Shown: positions 1-12,021 of the stretch, in pieces | How the letters are laid out: each line of letters starts with the position of its first letter | Numbering within the stretch: the first letter of the stretch is position 1 | From: Powellomyces hirtus | Taxonomy: Eukaryota; Chytridiomycota; Chytridiomycetes; Spizellomycetales; Powellomycetaceae | Direction: 5' to 3' | Assembly (NCBI GenBank): GCA_025526995.1 | Contig: JAHLKG010000007.1 | Location: 930,001 to 994,000, forward strand | DNA: 64,000 nt | The notes under the pieces: generated by a model | The model's input: only the letters and a program-made list of their open reading frames with translations | Told to the model about the DNA's origin: nothing | The model's database searches: none | Translations under genes and position numbers: made by a program

Positions 1-1513
1 GAGATTGGGACGGTGGATAGTGTGCGTGCGTTGATGGCGTGGGTGTGCTTGCAGTACGCGACCTCGACGACGTGGACGCAGGAGGCCAGGGCGGGTGCAA
101 AACTGATGAAGTTTAAAGGCGCGGGTGAGGCGGAGGAAGAGCCGGAGGAAGTTGATTGGACGAATGTGGGCGCCACTCAGCATGCGGATCCGGGGGACGT
201 GGTGGAAGGCAGTATCGGGCAACCGCATGAAGCACCATCATCAAGTACAGAATCACCTCGTCCGAACGGCATTCCTTCTTCGACTCAAGAACAAGATACG
301 GACAATGCCCAAACCCAGCTTCTGACCGATCTCCGTCGGTACGTGAAATTCGCCACGGGGATGTACGGACGCCACCAAATCAGCGCCCTCAATGGCGAAA
401 TACCCGATTTCGGTTTCGACATCAACCCAGACCCGCGCCGCAGCGGTAACGCCGAGCATCGCTTTTTTGCCTCTCACGCCGACACCCCGCTCGAATCGAT
501 ATACCATTCCACGAACAACCGCGACGATTTTGACGGATTCGGCGATATTCTGGGGTCCGGCCAGAAATATAAACCCACCGTGTATGTCATTGCCGATCAT
601 TCGTCCCAGCAGGTCATCATTGCGTTCAGAGGAACCAACTCATTTGAGGACGTATTGGTGGATTTGACGTGCGAGTATGATGATTTCGTGTATGGGGATG
701 CCACGCCTGAGAACCCGCACCGCGTGCATTCAGGCATGATGCGGGCGGCCCTGGCCGTGGCAGAGGATGATCATTCGGCCCGTGTCAAGGAGGCTGTGGT
801 GTCCCTCCTGATACAAAACCCCGGATATGGACTGCTGCTGACGGGTCACTCGTTGGGCGCTGGTCTAGCTACTTGCCTCACAGTAAGTGGCAGCTGATCT
901 CTCATCTCCCACCTGGTTATCCACATAACTGACAACACCTCATCTTGCCGTTGCGCAGCTCCTCTGGACAGACCCGTCCACCGGCCTCACTCCTCCCAAC
1001 ACCGGTCTCCCAACCAACCGCCCCATCCGCTGCTTTGCCTATGCCGCCCCCAGCGTCGTCAGCCCTCCACTCGGGATCCTCGTTCGACCGTTCATCATCT
1101 CTGTCCTCGTCGGCGCAGACCTCGTTGGCCGCCTCTCTCTCGGCTCGGTCCGCGACCTCGCCCGTGTCGTCGCCCACCTTCACTCGGAATCAGACACGCG
1201 CGATGATCTACTCAAACGAATTGCTTTTGGAAGCAATAACAACAACAACGACAATCATGAAGCCGACTGGCAATTACGAAAGAGAATCGAACAAAAATGC
1301 CTCCTTAGCGAAAAACTGTATGCCCCTGGTCGCGTCTTCTGGATCCTCGAACATGGAAACGACCAACAGGAATCTGCCGTTGCGAGCGGACAGCCCGTCA
1401 TGTACGAGTTGGAAACCCCCACTAAAGCCTTCAATCAGATTCTGTTTTCGACGGCTATGGCGAGAGACCACCTCCCTCATGTTTACTCATCGCTGCTGCA
1501 TAAGTTAGAATAG
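1..1513 (+). CDS. Diacylglycerol lipase-type (class 3) lipase, 3' part
   Basis: Serine lipase of the alpha/beta-hydrolase class 3 family, closest in look to sn-1-specific diacylglycerol lipases, which release 2-monoacylglycerol from diacylglycerol at membranes. The frame is open at base 1, so the 5' end (where the family carries membrane helices) lies outside the window. Exons are 1-882 and 959-1513, with a phase-0 GT-AG intron, giving 478 visible residues. The second half holds AFRGT, then the nucleophile elbow GHSLGAG just before the intron. After the intron come CFAYAAPSVVSPPLG and a GADLVGRLS segment typical of DAG lipases (acid residue), and then DHLPHVY, which should carry the catalytic His. 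The stretch around 120-330 is acidic and low in complexity. The family call is firm. The substrate is inferred from the order of motifs. Confidence 0.85.
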
Positions 1514-1845
1514 GTAGCAAATGGCATAATAAGTGATGTAGATGTTTGCGTAGGGTAGAATGGAATAATTAGTGTAGTGCTGTAACTTTTTTAATGCAGG
1601 GCTCTGAAAGATACAATACACTCATATGATGCGCGCGTTGAGTTCCGACTTGTCCGAACGCGTTCTTTTGCGCAGCAACTGAACAATTCGCGAAACTGCT
1701 TGCAACACTTCCGTTCATGCATCTTGCATCCCACGCACCCCTCACCACCTCTAGAAACAAAAGTAAACAACAGATAAACGAGCCCGCGTTTGTCGTGGAG
1801 TGATCATAACAGTGGATTCAGCGTTTCAGGCATCAGTGACCTGCG

Positions 1846-3963
1846 ATGGAGGCGCGGAAGACACATCTCCGCCATATGGCTGGCACAGCGGTCGGAATGC
1901 TGCTCAAACCCTCTCGGGGCGTGCGGTAAGCCAAAACAAAAAAAGAACTCAAGAAAAAACCTTCCCCCAGGCTTCTAAACCTATATTTTTTGTGATTTTA
2001 TGTCTAGAGATGACATTATCCGAGCAGGTGGGACCCCGAAAGACCACCGCAAAGAGAACCGGCGCAAGCTCGCCGACCTCGCCAAACAAAACAAACTTAA
2101 GCAAGAAGAAGAGAATAAACCACCCCCGCCTTTATTTAAGTTGAAGCGGTTTGAGGACGTGCCGGCGAAGTTGAATACGAGACGGGTGAGACAGGGAGGG
2201 AGCGAAAAGAAGGAAAAGTTGGGTGTTGATAAACGACTTTTTTTTGTAGTCGATGCCGAATTTGAAGACGGTGGAAGAAGGTCCGTCGCCGCCTGCTAGT
2301 GGGTCTTCACGAAAAGTAAGTGAGGTAGTTGTTGTGAGAATTTGGGATATGGGAGCATCTATTGACTGACTCTCTTTCAACAATTCACAACAGTCATCAT
2401 CATCAGCTTCTAAAAACTTCATCAACATCAATGCTGCCAAAGCGCGGAAACCACCACCGGTAAACAAAAACAAAATATCAAATCATACCAAGAGAGTTAT
2501 GATTAGCTCATTTATTTGTGTCGTCCAACCACAGACTCCGCCATCACCGGAACCCACCACAGTCGAACGCAAGACGCCGAGTGGGGAGATACCGCAATAG
2601 TAAGTAGTACCACAGAGCACAACCCCCCGCTGGAAATTTGATCTGAAAGGAGGGGAAAGGACAGCCGGATGGGAGGGGTCATTCATCTAATTGATGTGGT
2701 TCTTTTTTTTCTTTCTCAGTTTGATTAATCGTAAAATGAAATGGGCCCAACAAGAAATGGAACGGCTGCACCATCTCCAGGAGAGCAAGTACGTAGAGGA
2801 TGTAAAAGTCATAACGCGCGTGTATTCTGGGCTTGGTGGTGAACCGGTAGCCTAACGCTGTTTCTTGTTTTTTCGTGTAGAATCCCTCCAGGAATGTCAT
2901 GTGAGTAACAAAAAAAACCCCGTCTTTCCTCACACCGCCATTCTCGTTCGTTCTCCTAATCCACTGTACCCCCTTCTTCTATTAATCAGTGGTCTCCGAA
3001 CCCCAACGTCTCGAAACCCTCGCCGCGCTCCGCACAAAACAAGACGCTCTCCTATCCCAACTCGCCCACTTTCCCGTCGTGGTCGAAACCGCGGGCATGA
3101 AACACCGTAAAGCGCTCGTGGAAGCCCAGTTGAAGGAATTGGAGGATTTGGAAGAGGTGTTTTCGAGGAAACGCGTGTTGGTGCCTACACCGGCTGTCGT
3201 GGCGGACCCAACTGGCACTACGACTACGACTACCCCGCCAATTGAGAATGGAATGGCTGTGAATAGAACGAGTCGTGTATTGCCCCCCGCGGCGGAGAAG
3301 AGTGGTAGTGGGATTGAGGGGAGGAGGAGGTGGCGTGGGGTGGGAGGTGGGGGGAGTGCCGGTGGGGCTGTGGGGGGAGAAGATAGGTGGATGGAGAGGG
3401 AAAGAGGGGTTGGGGGAAAGATGAAGGCGGATCTGAATCTGAATCCGAACTCGAACCCGAATGGGAACAGCTGTGTGCCGACGTACAATTACCTTAACAA
3501 TCCCTACAACACCGCCGCTCCCACAACCAACATTAATATGAGCAGCGACTACCCTGTGTTCCGCCCACCCCCGCCCACCACAACATCAGCAACAACAGCA
3601 ACCAGCGCCCCCGCTCCTCAGTTTCACCCTCCCGCGCCTCTTTCCATCCTCCCGACGCCAACCACAGCAACAACCACAGCAGCAGCAATCCATCCCACAC
3701 CTCCTTTCGTCCCACCACCTCCCACCGTCCCATTTACAAGCACAACCGCAGTCCCAACAAGAAGAATAACGCCATCACCGCCGCACATGACAGCGATTTC
3801 CACCACTACAGCACCAACTACAGCCGCAGCAACAGCAATAGACTTTGCTACAGCGGCTAACGCGGTGCCCTTGTCTGAAAAGAATGAGGAAGAGGAGGAT
3901 GGTGGGATGACGGGAGTAGCTATTTGGGACCGTGCTACGCGGTTGGCTAATCGGAGACGGTGA
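1846..3963 (+). CDS. Enkurin-domain protein (ENKUR/ENKD1-like), ciliary
   Basis: Likely axonemal or ciliary microtubule-associated protein. Eight exons splice in frame: 1846-1925, 2008-2185, 2250-2315, 2394-2459, 2535-2599, 2720-2788, 2881-2900 and 2990-3963, giving 505 aa. The N-terminus has KDHRKENRRKL followed by PLFKLKRFEDVPAKL, as in ENKD1-type proteins, and a KNFININAAKARKP segment like enkurin. The C-terminal enkurin domain runs from YLINRKMKWAQQEMERL through IPPGM, EPQRLETLAALR and LKELEDLEEVFSRKRVLV. One exon is only 20 nt. After the domain the frame stays open for about 260 more residues of Gly/Arg-rich and then Pro/Thr/Ala-rich low complexity before a TGA; I cannot tell whether all of this is translated. 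The start is the first ATG that keeps the frame into the conserved block. Enkurin proteins are absent from non-flagellated fungi, which supports a zoosporic host. Confidence 0.78.
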
Positions 3964-4492
3964 TTGGGGAGGATGTAGGGATAGGCATTGTATTGTCCTT
4001 TGGTTGTTGTTTTTCTTTTTGCCTTGTTTCTTTGTACTGGATATTTCGAAACACGCTTTGATGAGACTTTCCCGCCCCAAATATATGAAGCTGACCCGTC
4101 GCGGTTGGGTCCCCCCATTCAATGCGCATGAATTGGAAAGCAAAACGATGATTAAACGAAATAAGAAACGGATGGTGCATGTGGATGTCAGTGTAGGGAA
4201 TCGCACACTGCATTTGCGCGCATGGAAGTCTGTGACTGTAACCCGACATGTGTGTGTAAAGGCGGTTGCTTTGGAGTGGCAACGTATCATGTTTTCGATG
4301 TTTGCGTAACGCTGAAGGGAGACATTGCTATGCTATGCTGTTTAGCCAAAAAAAAGAGTGGGGACGGGATGCAGATGTGTGTGTAATGGGAGGGGGATAT
4401 CCCTATGCTGATGTGTGTGCGTGGATGTAGTATATGCTTGTGAGTATGTGACTGTGTGCTGAGGCGTGGAGTGAGTGAAGCGGGCAGATCCC
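3964..4492. other. Convergent 3' intergenic region
   Basis: The enkurin gene (plus) and the GBP-like gene (minus) end toward each other here. It holds GT-rich stretches and several short shadow frames. I see no conserved coding signal, only presumed 3' UTRs. Confidence 0.6.
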
Positions 4493-6863
4493 TCAATGAC
4501 TAGCGACTCTAATCGCAAACAAGACCAGCGCCGTTCCCGTAAGGACCGCAATCACCGATCCCGTTCCCTTCACGACCGTGGTCAAGGCGGCAGTCGCATC
4601 GTTAAATTCCTGCGCGATGTGTGATGGGGTGTACCTGACATGTGTGGTTTCGCGGTCCAGGATGACGACCTGGGCGGCGATGTAGAGTATGTAGGCGATG
4701 GCGAGTACCGGTGCGAGGGTAGTCAAGACTGCTAGTATTATGGTCGCGATTCGTGTTGCGATTCGGCGAGTCGCGGACCACGTAAGGGACAGGAGTTGAT
4801 TGCGATAATAGATTGCTGCTGCGGTCAGGGTTGTGACAGCGAGGGCGGTGAAGAAGTGATGGTGTGTTGTTACGAATTCTGCGGTTGTGGTGTAAGCGCG
4901 GGTGATGGGGTGTGGGCATCGACTGTGGTGGGTGAGGAGGATTCGTTGTTTGAGGGACTCGATATGGGTGGTGCGGTCAAATGCGAGCCCTGTTCCTGCC
5001 GCGAGGAGGGTGCGAAGGGAGGCTGGGTCGTAGTCCTTTGGGAAATGGTGGTTGAGGTGTTTGATATGGGCCGCGAGTTGGGTTTTATGGTGGTCGATAC
5101 GGCGGTCGAGGTGGGTTCGGAGCGAGTGGGTGAACCACCAATCTTTGCAAAATTGGTTGGTGTCAGAGTTTAGGAAGGTGGTGAGGAAGGCGAGGATATC
5201 GGCGTGGGCTTTGTCGGCCAACTGTTGAATTTGGCTCGTCGCCCACGTCACGTAGCGGGTAGTCCATTCGTTGACGTGGGTGTCGAGTTGCTTCTCGAGG
5301 TACGCGAGCATCATGACAGCGGTGGTGTCGTCGCCGAGGTTCGTGACGCTGCGCTTCATTTTGTTGATTTGAGTGGCGGCGAGGGTGGTGAGTTGGTCTC
5401 GGTACTGTTCGTAAGTGGATGCTTCGTTATCGATGGGAATCGCCGCGGCAAGGGTATTGAATAAGTCGAGGAGGCGGGTAGCTTCGTGTTCGAGTTTCAT
5501 GGCAACAGCGCGATGCCAGGCGGTATGTTCCTGAATTTGGACGGGCGCGTCTTTATCCCACTGGTTGATGAGGGCCACAAGTTGGGTTCCCGAAAGCGGG
5601 GTTCCATTGAGGGATTTCGGGCGGAGTGTGCGTTTAATCGACGTAACAAGGTTCACCATATCGGCCTTATACGCATCCTTGAGTTGCGTCCACGTAACAT
5701 CACGCCCATTCCCAGCCATGAGCGCATCGTCATCGCTGGGACGACTGAGGGGCGCGAGTTGCATGGTGCGGAACTGTTGGTGGAGAAAGCGGAGATCAAC
5801 GCTGGCGTCTTCGAGGAAGGCGTCTTTGCGGAGGAGTTGGTCGAGAAATTGCGCGGGGGTGCGATGCGCGTATGTGAGCGCGTGCTGGTTGAAGTTTTGC
5901 ACGGCCCAGTGAAGGGAAGGTGGGTCGAGGTGTTCGGGGATTGCAGCTGGGGGATGGTCTTCTCTTGGTGTTGGTGGAATCGTCTTTTTGGTCTTCTTGA
6001 CGTCGGATTCTTCAACTGCGGCCGCAACGTCCATCATGAACAACCTCGCAAACGCTGTCAGTCGAACAATGAATACAAGACTTCAGCACAGGGAAGCAGT
6101 ACGCCCCAAATAAAAAACGCCAAACATTACCAGCTAATCCCTTCAGGGTCCGCACGTCGGCAGCATCCATGGGCGCCCACGTATTGTAAATGACTGAACT
6201 CGACAGCATCGTGGCGTGCACAAACAGCTCGACTTCGTACGCCGCTGACTGCACGAATTCGACGCCGTGCAGGCCTTCGCTGTCTACAAAGTAGGTCGGT
6301 ACGCCGTCGGTGCCCCAAACGATCTGGGGCCAGATCCACAAGCCTGTAGACAAAGAGTAGAAAAGTGCATTAGCGAAAAGGAGAGTGAGTGCGACGCCCT
6401 CTGTCATCTCCCCGTCAACCCCGCTTTGTTTTGCCTGATGTGATCGTGCTCGTACCATGAGTGTGCGAAACGACACCTGGGCCCACCGAGAACGGCGCTG
6501 CAGGCGATGTGCGTTCATCATACGTGTTGTCAATCCGAGCGTTTGCGAGCTGGTTCAAAAGCTACAAATAAGAAAACCCCGTTGAGCCACACACGGTCTG
6601 CAGAATGCAAAAATCTGAAAACGTACAAAGCTTTTGCCAGTTCTCGTCGGCCCTACAGCGCTAATAATTGCAAACGGAGCTTCCAGTGATTGCAAAAACG
6701 CAGCACCCTGGTCCGTCAACTGCAGTCGTGGACTCGTTACATTCCCACTGCGAGCGAAAAGCAGAATCGGTTCCGGGTGTCGTTGTTGTGCGTGAGCTGC
6801 TGCCGCGATGCTGCAGAAAAGGGCGACCAGACACGCGAGGAGGAGCGGGCGGAGCTGCACCAT
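4493..6863 (-). CDS. GBP/atlastin-family large GTPase with signal peptide and C-terminal membrane segments
   Basis: Dynamin-related GTPase of the guanylate-binding-protein/atlastin family, which acts in membrane fusion or remodelling. Exons on the minus strand are 6627-6863, 6456-6561, 6131-6343 and 4493-6054, giving 705 aa in a closed frame. Residues 1-25 look like a signal peptide (MVQLRPLLLACLVALF). The P-loop GPTRTGKS is at about 71-78, a switch-I-like FSVGPGVVSHTHGLWIWPQ at about 103-121, and the G3 motif VDSEGL at about 134. The helical region follows, with SLNGTPLSGTQL resembling the GBP middle domain. Three hydrophobic segments lie at about 600-620, 628-660 and 683-703. The usual G4 'RD' pair appears as QN (WAVQNF, about 235-240), which is unusual because that Asp reads the guanine base. 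Human-type GBPs lack a signal peptide. I am sure of the family; direction of insertion and cellular role are unknown. Confidence 0.8.
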
Positions 6864-7540
6864 TTGCGTGAGGGTTGTTGTGGAGAGGCAATCGGGAGGC
6901 GGGTTGAGAATGGAGATGCTGTCGCAGTTGTTAAACTCGTTCTGGGGTTTGCCAAAGATTGCGTAGACCTGATGTCAAATTCCAGGTTTGAAGTGGGATG
7001 TTTTTGTTTTTGTTTTTTGGCCGAGTCTCACCTCTGCTGTCAATGAGATGATGATGTCACCGCGCAGTCGCAGGGCCCCTTCTTTGTTCCCGTCAAGAAC
7101 CCGTCAATACTTATTTTCACCGCCTACAAAATACAAAATATACTTACCAACACCTGCCCCAACCCTTGCATTTTGAACTCGTACTCGATATCCAGATGGA
7201 CCATTACTACTTTCAAAAGTGAAATCCGACAACAACCTTTAATGCACAACCGCCGGCGTAGCATGCCCACAACAAGGGTAGGGAACCAAGCGCTCTCAAC
7301 TATGGCTGCTACATACATTTTATGGCATTGGCGCAACTGCAAACGCCTCATTTTCATCGTTTTCTCCCGCTAATTTCGCTAAGTTTTCATCGCGGCACGG
7401 TTGGAAAGGAGCTCTCATTTTTCCACCTTCGATCATATGAAGGTGTTTATGACAGCAGGGGGTATAGAGCATGTAGTTAGGAAGTGACGTTGCAATACCC
7501 AGCATATGAGCCAGCATAGTACCAATGGCAAGCCTTTGCT

Positions 7541-7624
7541 GCAATGCCACAATAGATAAAGAGGTGGCTGTTGAAGTGTTGCCGCAATGCCACAATAGAT
7601 AGAGAGGGCGGCTGTTGAAGTGTT
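7541..7624. repeat. Two-copy 43-bp direct tandem repeat
   Basis: The unit beginning GCAATGCCACAATAGATA and ending GGCTGTTGAAGTGTT occurs at 7541-7580 and again at 7584-7624 with a few substitutions. Function unknown. Confidence 0.8.
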
Positions 7625-7806
7625 TTAAGTCAAGAAACCCGTCCTTTGTTGTGGCTGGTGGCTTGGAGGTGGCTTTGGTATAGCGACTGTCATACCCCCG
7701 AGTTAAGAGAAGCTTGGGTACCTAGTTAGAAGCAAAGAGGTTTTCTCATCTCATGAATGAGTTCTGCCTTTAGGGAAGCGGATGATAAAAGCAAAGATGA
7801 AGTGCA

Positions 7807-8385
7807 TTGTCAACAAAAGCCGACAAGCTAACATTGAAGGATGCCCTGAACATGCAAGTTCTACCGAGCCTCTCTTCTTCCTACAGCCGGACGGTAGCTG
7901 ATGCTTCATTAACCGACGAATCTGCTTTACTCAGGTACGATGCTGAACAGAAAAGAATTGGAAAGCTCATGCCTCACCAGAGGTATATGACGTGAGCTGC
8001 TCCGCGTGATTTCATTTCGACTGACGGAAAAGCTTGCTTCTGTTCGTTGGAACAAGCTTATATCGGCAACTTTGAGAATAAGCCGTATGAGCACAAAGAT
8101 CTGTCGCAGACGGTCGACGAATGAAAAGGAACCATACTTGATATCATCATTGGATTGGCAGAGAAGAGTGAGGGGGCGAAGATACGCGATCTGAAGTTGA
8201 AAGCCCGCCAGGTTTGGGCTCACGCGATTCTGTTTTCTCACCTGAGACGTCAGATGCCGGCACGGGTTTTGGTTCTGGCGATCCGTCAAGCCCGAAAAAG
8301 CACAGGAATACCATCAAGAAGCTCAGTTCCATCATGTCCTCATTGATAAAGAAGAAAAGTGTGCTTGGGCGACATTCCTGACCCG
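7807..8385 (+). pseudogene. Possible decayed or unresolved gene, unknown product
   Basis: One plus-strand frame reads with few stops over 540 nt. It is interrupted only by TGA at 7993-7995 and 8122-8124 and ends with TGA at 8344-8346. Blocks such as KADKLTLKDALNMQVLPSL, YDAEQKRIGKLMPHQRY and SLEQAYIGNFENKPYEHKDL look protein-like. A second frame at about 8165-8385 reads GSRDSVFSPETSDAGTGFG followed by a basic helix (KKHRNTIKKLSSIMSSL) and a stop. No ATG opens the first frame convincingly, and I found no intron set that joins the blocks. It may be a relic, or an intron-rich gene that I could not splice. No family recognised. Confidence 0.25.
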
Positions 8386-9543
8386 CCGATCCTTCAGAAA
8401 TGTTGCGCCACTGGCTCAGTGGAAGCAACGATAAAAACCAATCGGATCCTTCAAGACTTTCCCCACTTGGGAGCTGCTCATTGCAATGCTGGGTATCAGG
8501 TATGCCTGCTTACCAGAAGATTCCTTTCCTGAATGCGCCCCCGTGAACATGTCTGAACTAGGCCTCTCATGAGGACCTTGACGCGATCTCAAACAGTTGC
8601 CGGCTGACGATGCTGTTGAGCTGTGATCTGAAGCTAGCCGGGATGGTTGGAAACGATTTTGAATTGTGCTTTTATTGTTTGCTCCCGACCTCGTCAGTCA
8701 ACAACTTGACTGCAACTTTGGGGGATTAAGAGGGCCGGAAGTGACTGGGTGCCATGAGGCATTATTATCCATTTCGTTCTCGCGCGTCGAGTACGGTATG
8801 TGGAGAAACGGATACTTTCGCCCATTGCTTACATTCCCACCGCATGCTGACAACTGTGGTCGGAGAATGACAGGTAGGAAGAATGGGATGGTCACGGTAG
8901 AGAAAAACCAAAGGGATTTTTGGGGCGGGAACAAAGAGCACAAGTCAAAGACCGACCGCAATAGTGAATGCGCACGGCATGCTGCCAAGGAAGGAAGGCC
9001 TCCGGTCCTCCCCACCCATCTCTCAGGCTGTCTCGATGCAGAAGTTGAGTATTGGCATGGTACAATACAAGCGCACAGTAGACGGCTAAATTGACCGCAA
9101 AAGCACAGACACAAGCACAAACGCAAGCACAAGCCATAAGCATCTGACAAAGCGGAAATTTCAGGAGTTGTTATTAGCCGCTAGTAGGAGATGGATGTGG
9201 ACTGGGCCAAAGGTTCCCCGCAGAACAATACCGACTCATGACTGACTGCCTGACTGAATGAGGGAATGAACTCAATTTCGCGAGGGTGTAACGATACACC
9301 ATGAGGGAGCCGCTATTACTGCAGTATTAGTTCCGTTTTCCCGCCCGTGGGGGATGGGGAGTGTGACGTAGATTGCAGAACAAAACGGCGGACCTAGCAC
9401 CATAACTACTACCATTGCTCACCCCAAGTTCCGTTGGCACGTGTGTTTGTGACAGAGTGGAAAAAAACGATGAATGAACCGCCCATGCACCCGATACCCC
9501 TATGGCATGCAATAAAACAATACAATGCTCTTCAATAGTCATC

Positions 9544-9562
9544 CTCTCTCTCTCTCTCTCTC
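9544..9562. repeat. (CT)n microsatellite
   Basis: A run of about nine CT dinucleotides roughly 650 bp upstream of the desaturase start. Confidence 0.9.
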
Positions 9563-10207
9563 ACAGATGAGATCATGTGACACGAGCGAAAACTTCACAC
9601 GCGCTTTTCAAAAGACGCGTCTGTGGATTGACAGTATCTCGGGCTAAATTCAGGCCCTGTCAGTATTCCGTCTCCGTTTATGCGTTGTTCCTTCCCGACT
9701 TTTCCTGACTTCCCTCGTCGCACTTCCTGACTTCCTTCCTTCCTCGTCGTCACTAGAATCCCCATCATTTCTCCCTGACTTCCTTCGTATCCCACATACG
9801 GACATTCGGCAAAAAGCAAAAAAAAGGCTTGATATCAAACACACCCACCCACCCAATTCCCCCCTACATAATGACACACCTAGCACAAACATTTCATCCG
9901 GCCTGGCCTTTATATTCCAGCTCGCTCGCTTCACACCTCCCTCCCTTTGCTCCACACACATCCCTCAATTTCTTTCCTCCATCCTACACTGGAATACAAA
10001 GACCTATCTCATACATCACCACTGCGAAATACCTTGGAACGCATCCACCTCCAAACCTCAGCCGCCGCACTCCCTCTCTCGGCTCTCAATATCGTTGACA
10101 CCTTCTCCCTGTTTGATACCTTCTCCATCCAGGGATCCTAGCTGTCTCTATCCTTTTCGCCCTCACTCCGCTCACGGCTCCGGCCAAGACTAGATAGACA
10201 CTCCACC

Positions 10208-11469
10208 ATGGTCCACCTCAGAGACATTGACTGGATGGGAGCTATCGTTCTCACCTCCATGCCCGTCCTTTCCCTCTACACCCTCTTCTTTGTCCCGCTC
10301 TACTGGAAAACCGCCCTCTGGTCGCTCATGTACTACTACTTTACCGCTCTCGGTATCACAGCTGGCTACCACCGATACTGGTCCCATCGATCCTACGAGG
10401 CTCGACGACCGTACCAGTTCATTATGGCTCTAGCCGGAGCCGGTGCTTCCGAAGGTTCCATCAAGTGGTGGTCCCGCCACCACCGTGCCCATCACCGCTG
10501 GACCGACACTGAGCTCGACCCGTACTCGGCCCACAAGGGTTTCTGGCACTCGCACATTCTCTGGATGTTTTACAAGGAAAACCCCAACAAGCGCGGTAAA
10601 GTCGACATTTCAGACCTGAACCGCGACCCCATCGTCACTTGGCAGCACAAAAACTTTGTCCCCGTCATGCTCTTTATGGCCTTCATCTTGCCCACCCTCG
10701 TTGCGGGACTCGGCTGGGGCGACTGGAAGGGCGGCTACTTCTGGGCCGGAACTACCCGCCTCATGTTTGTTCATCACGCCACCTTTTGCGTCAACTCTCT
10801 CGCCCACTGGCTCGGTGAGACCTCCTACGACGATCGCCAGTCCCCGCGTGACCACTTTATCACTGCTCTTGTCACCATGGGTGAAGGCTACCACAACTTT
10901 CACCACGAGTTTCCCTCCGACTTTCGCAACGCCATCCGATTCTGGCAGTATGACCCCACGAAATGGTTCATCTGGCTCATGTCGTGCTTTGGATTGACCT
11001 ACAACCTCAACACCTTTCCCGACAACGAGATTCAAAAGGGACGTCTCCAGATGCAGACCAAGAAGATTGAGGCCCTCAAAAAGAAGCTCGACTGGGGCGT
11101 GCCCGTGACCGACCTCCCATCCTTCACCTTTGAAGAATGTAAGTATTCTGTCTCACCTCCCACCTTCCGTATGACCAAGTCCAATAACACGCACATCCTC
11201 TCGTCCTTTCCCTAGTCCAAACCCTCGTCAAACAGGACAAGAAACAACTTCTCATCGTCGAAGGTCTCATCTACAACGTCGAGACCTTCGTGGACTACCA
11301 CCCAGGCGGACGCATCTTTATCAAATCAGGTATCGGCCGCGACGTCACCACAGCGTTCAACGGCGGCGTCTACAACCACCACAATGCCGCGAGAAACCTC
11401 CTCCAAGGGTTCCGATACGGAAAACTCGTCGGAGAAGTGCCCGAAATCGCAAAGTCGAAAGACGAGTGA
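10208..11469 (+). CDS. OLE1: Delta-9 acyl-CoA desaturase with fused cytochrome b5 (Ole1-type)
   Basis: Endoplasmic reticulum stearoyl/palmitoyl-CoA desaturase that inserts the 9,10 double bond using electrons from its own cytochrome b5 domain. Exons are 10208-11138 and 11216-11469 (phase 1), giving 394 aa. The three di-iron histidine boxes are HRYWSH (55-60), HRAHH (92-96) and HNFHH (229-233), with hydrophobic pairs before and between them. The C-terminal cytochrome b5 domain shows HPGG and the second haem His region NHHNAAR. The protein is shorter than yeast Ole1 because the N-terminal extension is missing; the first His box starts at residue 55. The start is the ATG in CCACCATGG, a good initiation context. 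Family and topology are certain. The exact chain-length preference is not visible. Confidence 0.95.
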
Positions 11470-11948
11470 TTTGAGTTTTTGCTATATTCATTTTGCACAT
11501 GACTGTTACTGTTCTCTTCATTCCCCTTGTATACCTGTATAGCCATCCCGTGGCTTCATTACACTCCACCTTTTATTACTCCTTACTACTTTTTACATAC
11601 CTTGCAAAGCCAAATATATCATATCCAATGGCATCATGCTGCGCTTGTTGTCATCTTGCTGCCTGCAGTGCGGCTCACTCCCAATCGACATGGAAAAGGC
11701 AAATGAGATATCAAACGAGGAGTCTAAAACAACACCAACTGCCTGCCAAGGAGTAGCCAACCAATATAAGAAAAAAAAAAGCATAGATCAGTGGCCTCAC
11801 CGCAACTGCCAGCCATCTGTCTTTCCCATCCAGGATTGCCAGGTATATGCAAGCGACACCTTCCAGCTCCGGCAAGACCTGGCAAGCCCGATTGAAACTT
11901 GACGTACTGTCGAGAGGTAGATGCGGAAATGGAAAAACAAAAAAAGAG
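11470..11948. other. Intergenic region between desaturase and tRNA-Lys
   Basis: No gene recognised. Its right part (about 11845-11948) is the flank shared with the second tRNA-Lys copy near 24.1 kb. Confidence 0.5.
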
Positions 11949-12021
11949 AGCCCGACGTGGGGGTCGAACCCACAACCTTGAGATTAAGAGTCTCACGCTC
12001 TACCGATTGAGCTAGCCGGGC
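11949..12021 (-). tRNA. tRNA-Lys (anticodon CUU)
   Basis: Read on the minus strand, this is a complete cloverleaf of 73 nt: a 7-bp acceptor stem (GCCCGGC with GTCGGGC), D arm GCTC...GAGC, anticodon arm TGAGA-CTCTTAA-TCTCA with anticodon CTT, and T arm GTGGG-TTCGACC-CCCAC. It is followed by a T-run that can end RNA polymerase III transcription. No intron. The mature sequence is the same as the copy at 24052-24124. Confidence 0.97.

Larger units (their letters stand above)
6864..10207. other. Gene-poor intergenic region, 3.3 kb
   Basis: No conserved gene is recognisable. It holds a 43-bp direct repeat (7541-7624), a possible decayed gene (7807-8385), a (CT)n run (9544-9562), degenerate CCTGACTTCC-like repeats at about 9686-9785, and the pyrimidine-rich upstream region of the desaturase. 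Confidence 0.5.

Noticed and set aside
3624..4290. Minus-strand frames of 164 and 171 codons antisense to the enkurin tail
   Set aside because: They arise from low-complexity CAC/ACC sequence that lacks stops on both strands, with no recognisable domain.
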